Below, one piece after another: positions 1 to 11,545 of a stretch of DNA of 64,000 nucleotides (its first letter is position 1; each line of letters starts with the position of its first letter). The notes beneath the pieces were generated by a model. It saw only the letters and a list, made by a program, of their open reading frames with translations. It had not been told where the DNA came from and ran no database searches. A program made the position numbers and the translations under genes. Source of the stretch: Eurosta solidaginis (lineage: Eukaryota > Arthropoda > Insecta > Diptera > Tephritidae). The DNA lies in contig NW_027136913.1 in the NCBI RefSeq assembly GCF_040869045.1, positions 310,001 to 374,000 of the forward strand. Reading direction: 5' to 3'.

Positions 1-429
1 CTTTTGTTGCACTCCAAACGAGCCAATCACGCTTTACTTTTTCTCCGTTTTATTAGAGTAGTATGGAGTGTGATTTGAAGGAAATGGCGACCACTTAAGT
101 CGTTGGGAAGTCGAAATAAAATGTGATTTTATTTAGTTGAAGCATTTTTGACAGATAGCGCTTATAAAATTTTGCCAAACGTTTATCTAACTTAAAATCA
201 TCCCTCTCCGCGGCCCTGAAAGTATTTAAAAACAGAATACATACATACTTTCGAAAATACTTTGAAATCGAAAGCTTACATTTTGGTATTATTAAGCGCT
301 GTACGCAGATCACAAAACATTCAAGAAAAATTTTGCAAATAGCAGGAGACACAAAATTTTGTATTTGACGATGCACGGCAATTTATACATGAATACCGCT
401 TTTATAAAAATAAATCCCCCCCCACCAAC
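1..429. other. unassigned AT-rich sequence
   Basis: No gene or repeat is assigned here. A minus-strand reading near 95-215 follows a fair splice-acceptor-like string (TACTTTCAG, reading toward lower coordinates) and stays open for about 40 codons. I do not recognise the peptide and found no donor with a matching phase, so it is not called as an exon. Confidence 0.3.
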
Positions 430-550
430 CAAGCTCACGATCCGCCACTGACCGGATCTGTATCCGGCTAAGGACCATCGCATCGATAACACTCCCCAAA
501 GCCTTCGTGTAGCAACCTTATCGCTACAAGAACAACAACAACAACAACAA
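430..550 (-). mobile_element. fragment of a dispersed retroelement 3' region
   Basis: Read on the minus strand, this has a (GTT)n tract, then GCGATAAGG, a GGGGAGTGTTATCGATG block and GGTCCTTAGCCGGATACAG. The same series of blocks appears on the plus strand at 49300-49400. The order (GTT repeat, hairpin, GGTCCTT block) matches a 3' tail very common in tephritid DNA that I associate with non-LTR elements; that assignment is from memory. It has no coding content. Confidence 0.6.
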
Positions 551-3240
551 AGATGAAAACAAAGTATTGCACACTTATACGAATATTTGTATGGATACCT
601 TTTCAGAACATACAAATTAACGCATAATATATACAATGCTTTTGTTTATTCGAAGGAAGGAAGTAACACCAGTAACACGACACAACAACATAAAACAATA
701 CACATTTTGTTATCACTTCACAACATTGCATTGATTGCGATTCGAGTTGTATTTTATTTAATTTTTCACTGCAATTATAAATATATGAAACTAATTTCAT
801 TTGTCTTCTTCTTTTCGGCTTCGATGTAATGAAAACGAAAACAAAATAAAATAGAAAAACTGCGATGTTACGAATGATAACAAAGCAAACTCGATAAACG
901 CGCCGAAAAAAACAAATAAGTGAATTAAGAAATAGAAAACAAAAGGGATGGTGAATTCTTCGTACAGCCGTCCCACAATTTCCACAAAGCTTTAGAACTC
1001 TACAATGTACCATCTTATATCTATAGAGTCTTTGGTTAAACCCTCAGTTAGACGACGTACCCGTTATATGTCTAAATCGGCGGTCATAGCAAATCTTCCT
1101 CTATATACCCGGCTATAGGCTTAGAAATATTTTTGGTTGTACATAGTGTAGTGTACGTTGATACCGTTTCATGCCATTGGGTACATCTTGTTAGGTACTT
1201 AGACACCTTCTTCTGAAACAATCTAGAACGAATTTCGAACTAAATGAACCTTTTCTGTGTTTATCCCAAGATTATAGCTTTTTTCTGTAAAAAAAGACTG
1301 TTCTCACCTCTCTTAATAACTAATGTTTAATACGTTTGTTTCTGTTCCTTTTAAGTATTACGCTAAGGTGATGATATCTCTTCTGTAGCTGAGCACTCTC
1401 AGATTTCGACGCTTGACAAACCGCTGCCGATCAACGACTAGGCAAAAACAAAAAGAGTTATTATGGATATCTTAATATATAAAAAACACGTGTCACAACA
1501 TTTTTGGCTGCGAATGACTCCTAAACTACTGAACCGATTTTGAATTTGTTTTGCAGCCCGTGTGTAGTTTGATCTAACTTGAGAGATAGGATAGGTTATA
1601 TCTCAGTTTATAGTCGCAATATTATTTTATTGCAATTTTTTTTTTTTATTTTTTATACGCAATAATATATATAAAATAATATATAAAATGTTATATTTAT
1701 ATTTTCAGGTTTGTTTCATTTTTTATTTGTTTATACGTAATAATAAAATGTTACTTATAAGCAGTGGCACTCATATTTTCAGGTGGTGCGGATATACTTC
1801 CGTGTAATTGCTTGGTGCTTAATTAAACAACCTGCTTATCAATAAACAATATTATAGCGAATGATATCAAGTATAGCACATCACCAGGCCCGCCGAGAGG
1901 GTGGGGCGGGGGGTTTGATGGGGCCCGCGATTTAGAGGTACTATGAAATGTTTTTTAATTCAGGAGAGTTTTTGGTTGTTCCTTGTGCAATTTTTAAGCC
2001 GAATTTCAAAAGCAAAGAAAATTTGCATTTCGTTTTAATATTATAGTGAAGTGAAATATAGGCCGACACGTGGACCCGAGTACCCCTAGAATGTGTTTAT
2101 AACAATGTGTGGATAACAAATGAGATTGTTTAGGCCATTTATTGTTCATGTCGAAAATTGGGCGGATATGTTCGAAAGTGATATCAACGGATGCGCATCA
2201 CTGCCAGTTATAAGAAACTAATTGCGAAATTTAATTGTTTCAAACTGTTCAAAAGTTATTAAAAAAAACAGGTGTTTTCGATGTCAGCTTAACACGGACT
2301 TTGAATCGCACAATTCACCAAGTTATTAAAACAAAACACCAAAAGAAAAGTTATATAATAAATTTATATGCTCACTTTGCATATTTTTTTCAAAAAATTA
2401 ATAATCAAAACAATGAATTCAAATAAAATGACCCAATGCGAACATGTTTCCATATTGTCCTCAAGTTGTTAAAAAAAAGCAAAATACCCAATAAAGGTGC
2501 CGATTTTTTTTTAAATTTTATATTGCGATTGGCTGAAAGAATAAGCGAAATCAGTAATGCAAAATCCTTTAGTAGGTTCTAGGGGCATAAACACTCCTTT
2601 GAAATGATTCTAATCTCATAATTAAGTTGAGGATATATTTATGTACGTATGAGAAGGGTTTGAAAAATCACTTGGGCTTACAAACATCTGTTGTTTATCT
2701 GCGAAACTGTCTGAAATGTTAATTTTGATTTTCACACTTCATCCTTCAGCACCCAAGTCTCCCGGTTTGACATTTCCTAAAGTTGGCAGCCCTATCCAAA
2801 ACTAGTCCCTTGGAGTGAATCACATTGATTATATCCTATCAACCAAGTTTAAATATAACCTACACATTACGGCTCCTTTTATGTGAAAACGTGTGCACAT
2901 ATGTATATTTATCAGGTGAGGCTTTGCCCTTCGCAAGATCACTCAAAAGGTTTCCCAAGACAGTCGAACTAAAGACCGTGTGTGCTACTACCTTAACGCA
3001 GTGGACAGTCGAACTAGTCTGAAAAATGAAGCTATGCGGTAATCCATAATGAGCTCTTATATCATGCGGAAAACAGCGGTTAACATCTTTCATCTTAAAA
3101 TCGGTGGACTTTCATTCTAAAATATCGTTTTGATTTAACGAAGACTATTGAAATCTATGTTGTGAACACAAACTTCTGCAAACTTTGGTTTACATTTTAA
3201 AACTTTTATCCACGGTACTTGTAAAGTTAAAATTATGTAG
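551..3240. other. no confident gene; AT-rich intergenic or intronic DNA
   Basis: Only short shadow ORFs are present. Around 1500-1620 the phrase ACTGAACCGATTTTGAAT resembles text found inside insect Helitrons, but no Helitron end is visible nearby. At 1889-1927 a GC-rich patch (GGGTGGGGCGGGGGG) stands out from its AT-rich surroundings and is unassigned. Confidence 0.4.
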
Positions 3241-3340
3241 CTGCGCCAAGGATTATACGATGTTCACCTTGAGTGACGCAAGGATACCCACTTAACTGCT
3301 AATGATTTCGAGGGCGGTATCCTTGGCCGAATAGCCACTC

Positions 3341-3670
3341 CCTAATGTTTCAAGGTGTTTCCCTGGTGTAGCTCGGCAGCATAACGCGGCAAAAGCATCC
3401 ATTGGAAAGTCTTCGGATCTACACCTAGAGCTTCTAGGAAAGTGACGTCGACGAAGGTATGAGTTCGAAGTCGCAGTCCTATAGCTTCTGTGCTGGCATA
3501 TGGTGTGAGGGTCAGGAGGCGTGCTAGCGACTGGTGGTCGGGATTGCTACTGTTCTCACATCGGGAATGGTAGCTCTTAAAAACAGCCGAAAAACTGGAG
3601 GCGCCCTGTGCCACGAGAGTTATGAGTATTAATAGCAGCCTTAAGTCGCCTTTGGGAGTGACCGCCAAGG
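3341..3670 (-). other. GC-richer open stretch of unknown origin
   Basis: A 108-codon open reading frame on the minus strand (3342-3668) has a balanced composition unlike the AT-rich DNA around it, which suggests decayed coding sequence, perhaps retroelement. I do not recognise the protein. No splice sites, catalytic motif or neighbours support a host gene. It could also be chance openness in a GC-richer repeat. Confidence 0.25.
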
Positions 3671-4029
3671 AGCCACAAATGATTTAAAGAAATTTTGTTC
3701 GCGACGATTATTAGGAGTTATCCCTGGGTGAAACTACGCTTTGCACGAGATATACAGACAAAAGTGGGACTATTTTATGTATCTCTATTTCTTTTCAGCA
3801 GAGGCTGCAGTATCAATTCCAAAGACCGGGGTTAGGTTCGTAACCTCTCTGGAGTAAACGAACGAGGGACAATGTTTCCACAAGGAACTACTCCTGAAAA
3901 TGCGTGAACGGTCTGCGAGATCTGCAAAAACCCCGGATCTTTCCGAAATGGCCAACACGTTGATTTCCTTAAATATATTAAAACAAAACCTTTCCTAAAT
4001 ATAATTTTTTTAAATAAAAATTCAAGCTT

Positions 4030-4130
4030 TTTAAAGTAAGAACACCGGCGTATACCGGCGCGCCACCCTCGCCGCCGCCACCGGTATAAAATGGAACCTA
4101 CGCCGCCGCCACCTATAAAGTGATTGGCGT
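4030..4130. repeat. GC-rich CCGGCG/GCCGCC repeat patch
   Basis: The block has two similar halves, each with GCCGCCGCCACC followed by TATAAA, and one CCGGCGTATACCGGCGCG palindrome-like segment. It is the most GC-rich stretch for several kilobases. I recall a similar block in tephritid repeats but cannot name the family. Confidence 0.4.
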
Positions 4131-4571
4131 AAACAATTAAATTAGCAATTAAATTTAATGTTGAATCTACGAAGAGTGAAAGGAGAGTGAGTTTATAGAA
4201 TGGTTTAAGTTTGGCGTAAAAAATGGTGCTTAATACTCTGGGGGGTATTGTACCATAAGCGTGAACGTAGGCAGTGTATTCCCATATGTGCTCATTTGAT
4301 AACGATTATCGATTGTCTTCAGACTAAATATTTTTCTAAGGTGATTTTTAAGATAAGAAATTGCCAATAACTTTGCAAAAAGTTTCTTTTTATTTCTTTC
4401 TGCTGAATATTCTTCATACTTACATTCAAGGACTTGCAGTAGGTATGGGTATCTAGACACAGTTCATAATCATTGCCATTTAAGAAATGTTTGCCCCTTA
4501 AGTATCCGTTTTTTATCTTAAGGCATTTTCTTTTCTGAAAATAACGTCGCCCTGCTGGTTTTAATAGAGAG

Positions 4572-4615
4572 TATAAAAGCAGCGGAAGCTCAGGAATAAT
4601 TAATCAGTGTCAGTT
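4572..4615 (+). promoter_or_regulatory. TATA plus initiator promoter, probably LTR-derived
   Basis: TATAAAAG at 4572-4579 is followed by TCAGT at 4604 and TCAGTT at 4610, which fit the arthropod initiator. The spacing from the TATA start to the initiator A is 34 bases, the same as in the solo LTR at 36874-36908, and the intervening text is similar (AGCAGCGG...AATAATTAATCAG against AGCGGTGC...AATAATTCAG). I infer a fragment of a related LTR. A 68-codon plus-strand ORF follows from 4629 but starts with GTG and is unrecognised. Confidence 0.4.
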
Positions 4616-5624
4616 AAACACGCTATTAGTGAAGTCAAGAATTTTCCAGAATTTTTTGCAGAATGTTCCTTTCACAGAATATTTTCCACTGAATAAGAAA
4701 AGACAACATTACCTAAAGACTCAGTTTATTTGCAGAGCGCGAGGTAATCTAGATCAAAAGTTAGGATTTTCGAGGGTAACATTTTTTCCGGAAAAGAAAA
4801 TGACATTGGATTATATTTCCAAAAGCAGCTTTTGACTGTTAAGCAGTTTGCACACCAATCGTTGATGCGTCCAACGTGAATAAGTGCGCTTTCCATGAGA
4901 CTAGGAAAACCATTTTTTGATAGTCCCCTCAACATTAAAATCATTGGTAAAGCCAGAGTAGACAAGTAAGGGGCCATCCCAGATGTACTATCTCGCATCT
5001 GATTGAAGTTGATTACTATCACCTCAGCTCGGGATATGTTTGGAAGCCTCCTGGTTACATAAAAAAGAACTTGACCTCGTCGTTTGCAATCGAAAACCTG
5101 CTGACCGAGCTATCTAGCTGATGATTATTCCAATTTCATCTCAGAACTGTTCATTGTACGCTATCATTGACATAACAATGCAACCGAGCCGTGGAGGCAC
5201 ATTCTTAAGGCTGAATTGATATACTGCCTTGGAAAAGGAGGACACTCCCTAAGTGGCTTTGCTGAACAAGCTCGTAATAAAGCAAATTATTTGGAATCAT
5301 TAAAGTGATGCGAAAAGAAAAAGATACGCCAGCTTGGAAGAAATAAACGTGGAACAGAACGGCGTGCGTGTAAAAAGCTTTAGCTAATGGCTGGTAGGAG
5401 TAATGACCGAAATACTTCCACAAAATCTGTCGGACAGCGGTATAGCGAAAAGTTTCTCGCGAGGGAGGCAAAACTAATAAATATGCATGCGAAGCTGAAT
5501 TAAAGACAAGAGTTAATAATACCCATATACCTATTTACATCCGTCCTATTCGATTTGCCTGAAATTTCGGATATAAATTTGCCTATATTACTATTTACGG
5601 TGCTTTTTTTCAGGAAGTATACCA

Positions 5625-5720
5625 GAGACGGACTGGGACTGGGATTAGGACTAGGACTGGGACGGAGACTGAGACTCGGAGTGGGACTGGGGCTGAGACT
5701 CGGAATGGGACTGGAACAAA
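5625..5720 (+). repeat. GACTGG hexanucleotide minisatellite
   Basis: About 15 imperfect copies of a GGGACT/GGACTG hexamer. Because the unit is six bases it translates as a Gly-Leu repeat, giving a spurious ORF. A purine-rich GAGA-type stretch continues to about 5880. In Helitrons of this kind simple repeats often sit just inside the 3' end. Confidence 0.8.
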
Positions 5721-5924
5721 ATACATACCACCCTTTGCGACTGGCAATAAGAGATGAAGAAGAAGGAGAAAAACTTGAGAGAAGGGAAAAGAGAGAAGGA
5801 GACTGAGAAAGACATAGAATGAGACGAAGATGGAGATGAAGCGAAAAAGACGGGGGAAAAGTATAGAGGGATAGGGCAGAGTTAGACGGAAAAAGCTTAT
5901 TAAAGTGTATGCAGATAGGCCAAA

Positions 5925-5958
5925 TTTAGGGCAGAACAACGTCTGCCGGGTCTGCTAG
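5925..5958 (+). mobile_element. Helitron 3' terminus
   Basis: The sequence has a short hairpin (GCAGA, loop ACAACG, TCTGC) and then CGGGTCTGCTAG followed by T. A hairpin 10-12 bases before a terminal CTAG, inserted before T, is the hallmark of Helitron 3' ends, and ACAACGTCTGCCGGGTC is a tail I recall from dipteran Helitrons. The 5' TC end was not located, so the length is unknown; the minisatellite just upstream probably belongs to the same element. No Rep/helicase ORF is present, so it would be non-autonomous. Confidence 0.7.
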
Positions 5959-5961
5959 TTT

Positions 5962-6530
5962 CAACATATTTTACGAATTATTTGAAGATTTTTTGAAGAT
6001 CAGTTTGAGACTATTTCGATATCGGAATGACCAAAAAATAATGTATTTTCGGGTTGACTTAAGAACTGTATGGAGATATTTTTGGAATCATTTCAAGATT
6101 TTTCGCGTTCAATTCGGTACTTCTCCGGGGTCATTGCAGAATTACTTCCGCGATTGGAATAATATACATTTCGCTCTAAATTATGTATTTTACCAGGATA
6201 CTTCAAGATGTTCTCGTAATCGGTTTGGAACTATACCAGCATAATTCCATAATTATTTCAGGAACAACTACAAACCTAAGTTGACATAATTTTGGTATTT
6301 CGGGAAATTTGGGAGGTAATTTCAAGACTGTTTCGGAACTTTTCCAAAAAAGTTCGATATTATTTTTGGGGTCATGTATGATTTATTTCGGGACTACTTT
6401 AGGGTATTGTTCCCGACCATTTTGAAATTCTTTCGAGATTATTTTCAGGCTCATTTAGAGGTTTTTTTCGGCGTCTTCGAGATACTATATCTTCAAGATA
6501 CTACTCTAGCCATTTTTTAATAGTGGATCA
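5962..6530 (+). repeat. degenerate satellite of TTTCGGGACTATTTT-like units
   Basis: Short blocks such as ATTTCGGGACTACTTT, TTTCGAGATTATTTTCAGG and TTTTTGGAATCATTTCAAG recur about every 30 bases with many changes. The reverse complement of the same style of block occurs at 54540-54830. No gene is seen in it. Confidence 0.5.
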
Positions 6531-6606
6531 ATTTTCACTAATATTACTTTCCTTTTGGGTCAATTGTTACCATTTTTCGGAAGGATAAATATACAAACAT
6601 ATTTAC

Positions 6607-6754
6607 CCAAAACGCTCAGATAAGCTTCGCCATTAAAAGTACCCGCTTCGTTGGAGCATACACACGTATAATGACCAGCATCCGTTTCGCGGAATTAATA
6701 AATCACCTGATTCAAGAATTTGTATGCGACTTGATATTTCAACATTTTGTTTTT
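6607..6754 (-). CDS. sdk: exon: second half of an Ig domain (Sidekick-like), frameshifted
   Basis: On the minus strand the exon follows a good acceptor (TTATAACTGCAG, AG at 6756-6755) and ends at a good donor (G then GTAAAT, GT at 6606-6605). The first frame gives KQNVEISSRIQILESGDLLI. After one extra base at 6692 the other frame gives RETDAGHYTCVCSNEAG and then GEAYLSVL. The DAGHYTC motif carries the second conserved Ig cysteine. The exon starts in the phase left by the exon at 14655-14732: the split codon is G plus AA. Compared with the usual spacing after GDLLI, a few residues are missing at the break, so about 8 bases seem deleted. This could be an assembly error, an allele or a pseudogene. 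Sidekick is my best guess from memory; another Ig-superfamily adhesion protein is possible. Confidence 0.65.
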
Positions 6755-7405
6755 CTGCAGTTATAATTGTTGTTGCATGCATAATATTTAGAGTATAACC
6801 GTGAAATGCATCCAGATTCGTATGACGAATGTTTGTTGGCGACGACGTGGAACCGAGGCATACAATTTTCGCCAAACAAAAACAAATGATACACATCCAG
6901 TTGAGTAAAGTTGACTCAAATTTTGTTGTTATTGTTGCCGCAATTGTTGTTAGCATAGCTAAAATGGCATCAACATGACCGCAAGCAAAATGTAGTCACA
7001 TATCAAAAAACCAATTAAATAGTAGACAGAGGAGTCGCAAGCACATCCAGAGCCATGTGTACATTCACAATTTTACCAGCGCATTAAATATTTGAAGTGC
7101 AAAGGAGATTTGTTGCATAGTAGAAGTGTAGTAAGTAGGTGGTGGGAAGTGCATTTGGTGCATTTTGTTTTGATAGTTGTTTTTGTTGTTGTTGATATCA
7201 TTTTGGTCATATATGACAAGCATAAGTGAGCACGCCAACACCCCATTATCGGCGAAGCAGCATGAACGAGCAGCAATACACCAACGCTCCCACACACACA
7301 CATATGTAAATATATAACCACAGTCATGGCCAACAGGACAGCAGGTAGTGGCACAAATAATTAACATTTTGATGCGTAATCCATAGTGTTGTTGTTAGTT
7401 CGGGG
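6755..7405 (-). other. intron between the two Ig exons, proximal part
   Basis: This is the acceptor side of the 7.9 kb intron that runs from 14654 to 6755 on the minus strand. It shows only short ORFs and GTT/ATTG-rich sequence such as the (TTG)n stretch near 7180. Nothing else is assigned. Confidence 0.5.
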
Positions 7406-7445
7406 TTTTTTATACTCAGTTGAGTAGAGCTCACAGAGTATATTA

Positions 7446-8036
7446 CAGGGATGCACCTTAACGTTAAGCTAATCGTTTATCAAAAAATTTCCACCGTTTC
7501 CGTTGAAACACTTCGAAATATTATCGATAAAGAAATTATCAAGATAAATTGTATCTCGTTTTTAACCGAAACGAAAAGCTTTCGTTAACGTTTTTAACGT
7601 TAACGAAAACGTGATACTTTATGTTTGAATTATGCTGGCAATGCTATAGCCATGGTGAAGCCGTAAGGTGGCAACAACGAGCGCATATACACACACAAAC
7701 TCTATGTAATTTGTTTGTGTAATTCGTTGGTGGTAATGTCAAAAATACTCTGAGAAATGTTCGTACTGTCAAAATTCATGAGAAAAGTTGCAATCAGCTT
7801 GGATAATGCTTTCACCTTTAATTACTCCGCCATCAATGAGCTTTGCCAGCATAGTTTAAAATTAATAATCAACATAAACGATTTGATTTCGTTTTGATAT
7901 GGCAGAAAACGAAACGAAATCATTTCGTTAATTTGACGATCTTAACGTTAATAAACGAAACGAAATGACTTCGTTTCGTTTATTAACGTTGATTATCGTA
8001 ACGAAATGATATCGTTTCGTTGGTTAAGCATGCCTG
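7446..8036. mobile_element. hAT-type MITE with 8 bp target duplication
   Basis: The insert begins CAGGGATGC and ends GCATGCCTG, giving 9 bp imperfect terminal inverted repeats (one mismatch) followed by TTAAC on both sides. It is flanked by a perfect 8 bp duplication GTATATTA at 7438-7445 and 8037-8044. Removing it restores the host repeat text CACAGAGTATATTAAG. An 8 bp duplication and CAGG-type ends are typical of the hAT superfamily. The interior has many inverted AACGAAACGAAAT/CGTTTCGTT blocks and no ORF, so it is non-autonomous. It inserted after the host repeat had landed. Confidence 0.88.
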
Positions 8037-8175
8037 GTATATTAAGTTTGATTGGATAACGGTTGGTTGTACATATATAAAGGAATCGAGATAGATATAG
8101 ACTTCCATATATCAAAATAATCAGGATCGAAAAAAAATTTGATTAAGCCATGTCCGTCCGTCCGTCCGTCCGTCC

Positions 8176-9695
8176 GTTAACACGATAACTTGAGTAAATT
8201 TTGAGGTAACTTGATGAAATTTGGTACGTAGGTTCCTGAGCACTCATCTCAGATCGCTATTTAAAATGAACGATATCGGACTATAACCACGCCCACTTTT
8301 TCGATATCGAAAATTTCGTAAAACTGAAAAAGTGCGATAATTCATTACCAAAGACAAATAAAGCGACGAAACTTGGTAGATGAGTTGAATTTATGACGCA
8401 GAATAGAAAATTAGTAAAATTTTGGACAATGGGCGTGGCACCGCCCACTTTTAAAAGAAGGTAATTTAAAAGTTTTGCAAGCTGTAATTTGGCAGTCGTT
8501 GAAGATATCATGATGAAATTTGGCAGGAACGTTACTCCTATTACTATATGTATGTTTCATAAAAACTAGCAAAATCGGCCTTCTCACGCCCACTTTTAAA
8601 AAAAAATTTTTTTAAAGTAAAATTTTAACAAAAAATTTAATATCTTTACAGTATATAAGTAAATTATGTCAACATTCAACTCCAGTAATGACATGGTGCA
8701 ACAAAATACAAAAATAAAAGAAAATTTCAAAATGGGCGTGGCTCCGCCCTTTTTATTTAATTTGTCTAGGATACTTTTAATGCCATAAGTCGAACAAAAA
8801 TTAACCAATCCTTTTGAAATTTGGTATGGGCATAGATTTTATGATGATAACTGTTTTCTGTGAAAACGGGCGAAATCGGTTTATGCCACGCCCAGTTTTT
8901 ATACACAGTCGTTCGTCTGTCCTTCCGCATGGCCGTTAACACGATAACTTGAGTAAATTTTGAGGTAACTTGATGAAATTTGGTATGTAGGTTCCTGAGC
9001 ACTCATCTCAGATCACTGTTTAAAATGAACAATATCTGACTATAACCATGCCCACTTTTTCGATATCGAAAATTTCGTAAAACCGAAAAAGTGCGATAAT
9101 TCATTACCCAAGACAGGTAAAGCGACGAAACTTGGTAGATGAGTTGAATTTATGACGCAGAATAGAAAACTAGTAAAATTGTGGACAATAGGCGTGGCAC
9201 CGCCCACTTTTAAAAGAAGGTAATTTAAAAATTTTGCAAGCTGTAATTTGTCAGTCGTTGAAGATATCATGATGAAATTTGGCAGGGACGTTACTCCTAT
9301 TACTATATGTGCGCCTAATAAAAATTAGCAAAATCGGAGAAGGACCACGCCCACTTTAAAAAAAAAAATTTTTTAAAGTAAAATTTTAACAAAAAATTTA
9401 ATATCTTTACAGTATATAAGTAAATTATGTCAACATTCAACTCCAGTAATGACATGGTGCAACAAAATACAAAAATAAAAGAAAATTTCAAAATGGGCGT
9501 GGCTCCGCCCTTTTTATTTAATTTGTCTAGGATACTTTTAATGCCATAAGTCGAACAAAAATTAACCAATCCTTTTGAAATTTGGTATGGGCATAGATTT
9601 TATGATGATAACTGTTTTCTGTGAAAACGGGCGAAATCGGTTTATGCCACGCCCAGTTTTTATACACAGTCGTTCGTCTGTCCTTCCGCATGGCC
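8176..9695. repeat. tandem duplication of about 760 bp inside copy 1
   Basis: GTTAACACGATAACTTGAG occurs at 8176, 8935 and 9696, so the units are 759 and 761 bp. The second unit repeats the first almost base for base, including the TGGGCGTGGCNCCGCCC blocks. A third unit starts at 9696 and diverges after about 20 bases. Family copies at 42027 and 62875 do not show this duplication, so it is private to this copy. The (GTCC)n microsatellite at 8152-8175 adjoins its left edge. Confidence 0.85.
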
Positions 9696-10082
9696 GTTAA
9701 CACGATAACTTGAGCAAAAATCGACATATCTTTAATGAACTTAGTTCACGTACTTACTTGAACTCACTTTATTTTGGTATGAAAAATGAACGAAATCCGA
9801 CAATGACCACGCCCACTTTTTCGATATCGAAAATTACAAAAATGAAAAAATGCCATAATTCTATACCAAATACGAAAAAAGAGATGAAACATGGTGAGGT
9901 AATTGGATTGGTTTATTGACACGAAATATAACTTTAGAAAAAACTTTATAAAATGGTTGCGACACCTACCATATTAAGCAGAAGAAAAGGAAAAAGTTCC
10001 GCAGGGCGAAATAAAAAACCCCTAAAATCTTGGCAGGTATTACATATATAAATAAATTAGCGGTATCCAACAGATGATGTTC

Positions 10083-11545
10083 TGTGTCACCCTGGTCCAC
10101 ATTTTGGTCGCGATCTGGAAAACGCCTTCACATATACAACTACCACCACTCCCTTTTAAAACTCTCATTAATACCTTTAATTTGATACCCATTACGTACA
10201 AACACATTCTAGAGTCACCCCTGGTCCACCTTTATGGCGATATTTCGAAACGGCGTCCACCTATAGAACTAAGGCCCACTCCCTTTTAAAATACTCATTA
10301 ATACCAATCGTTTGATGCCCATATTGTACAAACAAATTCTAGGGTCACCCCTGGTCCACCTTTGTGGCGATATCTCGAAACGGCGTCACCTATGGAACTA
10401 AGGGTTACTCCCTTTTAAAATACTCATTAACACCTTTCTTTTGATACCCATATTGTACAAACGCATTCTAGAGTCACCCCTGGTCCACCTTTATGGCGAT
10501 ATCTCGAAAAGGCGACCACCTATACAACTACCACCTCTCCCTTTTAAAACCCTCATTAATACCTTTAATTTGATACCCATATCGTACAAACAAATTCTAG
10601 GGTCACACCTGGTCCACCTTTATGGCGATATCTCGAAACTGCGTCCACCTATGGAACTAAGGATAACTCCCTTTTAAAATACTCATTAACACCTTTCATT
10701 TGATACCCATATTGTACAAACGCATTCTAGAGTCACCCCTGGTCCACCTTTATGGCGATATCTCGAAAAGGCGACCACCTATACAACTACCACCTCTCCC
10801 TTTTAAAACCCTCATTAATACCTTTAATTTGATACCCATATCGTACAAACAAATTCTAGGGTCACACCTGGTCCACCTTTATGGCGATATCCCGAAACGG
10901 TGTCCACCTCTGGAACTAAGGATTACTCCCTTTTAAAATACTCATTAACATCTTTCGTTTGATACCCATATCGTACAAACGCATTCTAGAGTCACCCCTG
11001 GTCCACCTTTATGGCGATATCTCGAAAAGGCGACCACCTATGGAACTAAGGATAACTCCCTTTTAAAATACTCATTAACACCTTTCATTTGATACCCATA
11101 TTGTACAAACGCATTCTAGAGTCACCCCTGGTCCACCTTTATGGCGATATCTCGAAAAGGCGACCACCTATACAACTACCACCTCTCCCTTTTAAAACCC
11201 TCAATAATACCTTTAATTTGATACCCATATCGTACAAACAAATTCTAGGGTCACACCTGGTCCACCTTTGTGGCGATATCTCGAAACGGCGTCTACCTGT
11301 GGAACAAAGAATTACTCCCTTTTAAAATACTCATTAACAACTTTCATTTGATACCCATATCGTACAAACGCATTCTAGAGTCAACCTGATCCACCTTTAT
11401 GGCTATATCCCTAAATGGCGTCCACCTATACAACTATGGCCCACTCCCTCATAAAATACCCTTTAATGCCTTTCATTTGATACACATGTCATACAAACAC
11501 ATTCCAGTGTTTCCCTGGGTTCATTTTCCTACATGGTTATTTTCC
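10083..11545. repeat. 130 bp minisatellite, about 12 units
   Basis: A unit of about 129.5 bp recurs with the landmarks CTAGAGTCACCCCTGG, CACCTTTATGGCGATATC and CTCCCTTTTAAAA. Starts fall near 10083, 10212, 10341, 10470 and so on to about 11500. Two unit types alternate (GCATTCTAGAG and AAATTCTAGGG), giving a 259 bp higher-order dimer with one 389 bp trimer step. The same unit occurs about six times in the copy at 42027 and once or twice in the copy at 62875. Several 78-codon ORFs here are repeat artefacts. Confidence 0.88.

Noticed and set aside
95..215. Minus-strand exon after a TACTTTCAG acceptor
   Set aside because: The frame ends at a stop, the peptide is unknown and no upstream exon with a matching phase was found.
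1500..1620. Helitron body from the phrase ACTGAACCGATTTTGAAT
   Set aside because: No terminal hairpin with CTRR or 5' TC end was found nearby; the phrase alone is weak.
1889..1927. GC-rich patch as a CpG island or rRNA piece
   Set aside because: Too short and it does not read as conserved rRNA; left unassigned.
5555..5806. Gly-Leu repeat protein
   Set aside because: Product of a six-base simple repeat beside a Helitron end; no start context or conserved flank.
10441..11325. Three 78-codon plus-strand ORFs with near-identical proteins
   Set aside because: They are translations of the 130 bp minisatellite, whose length is not a multiple of three; the openness is shared by repeat copies rather than selected.
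10083..11545. CRISPR-like regular repeat
   Set aside because: Units are contiguous without unique spacers, in a eukaryotic genome; it is a minisatellite.
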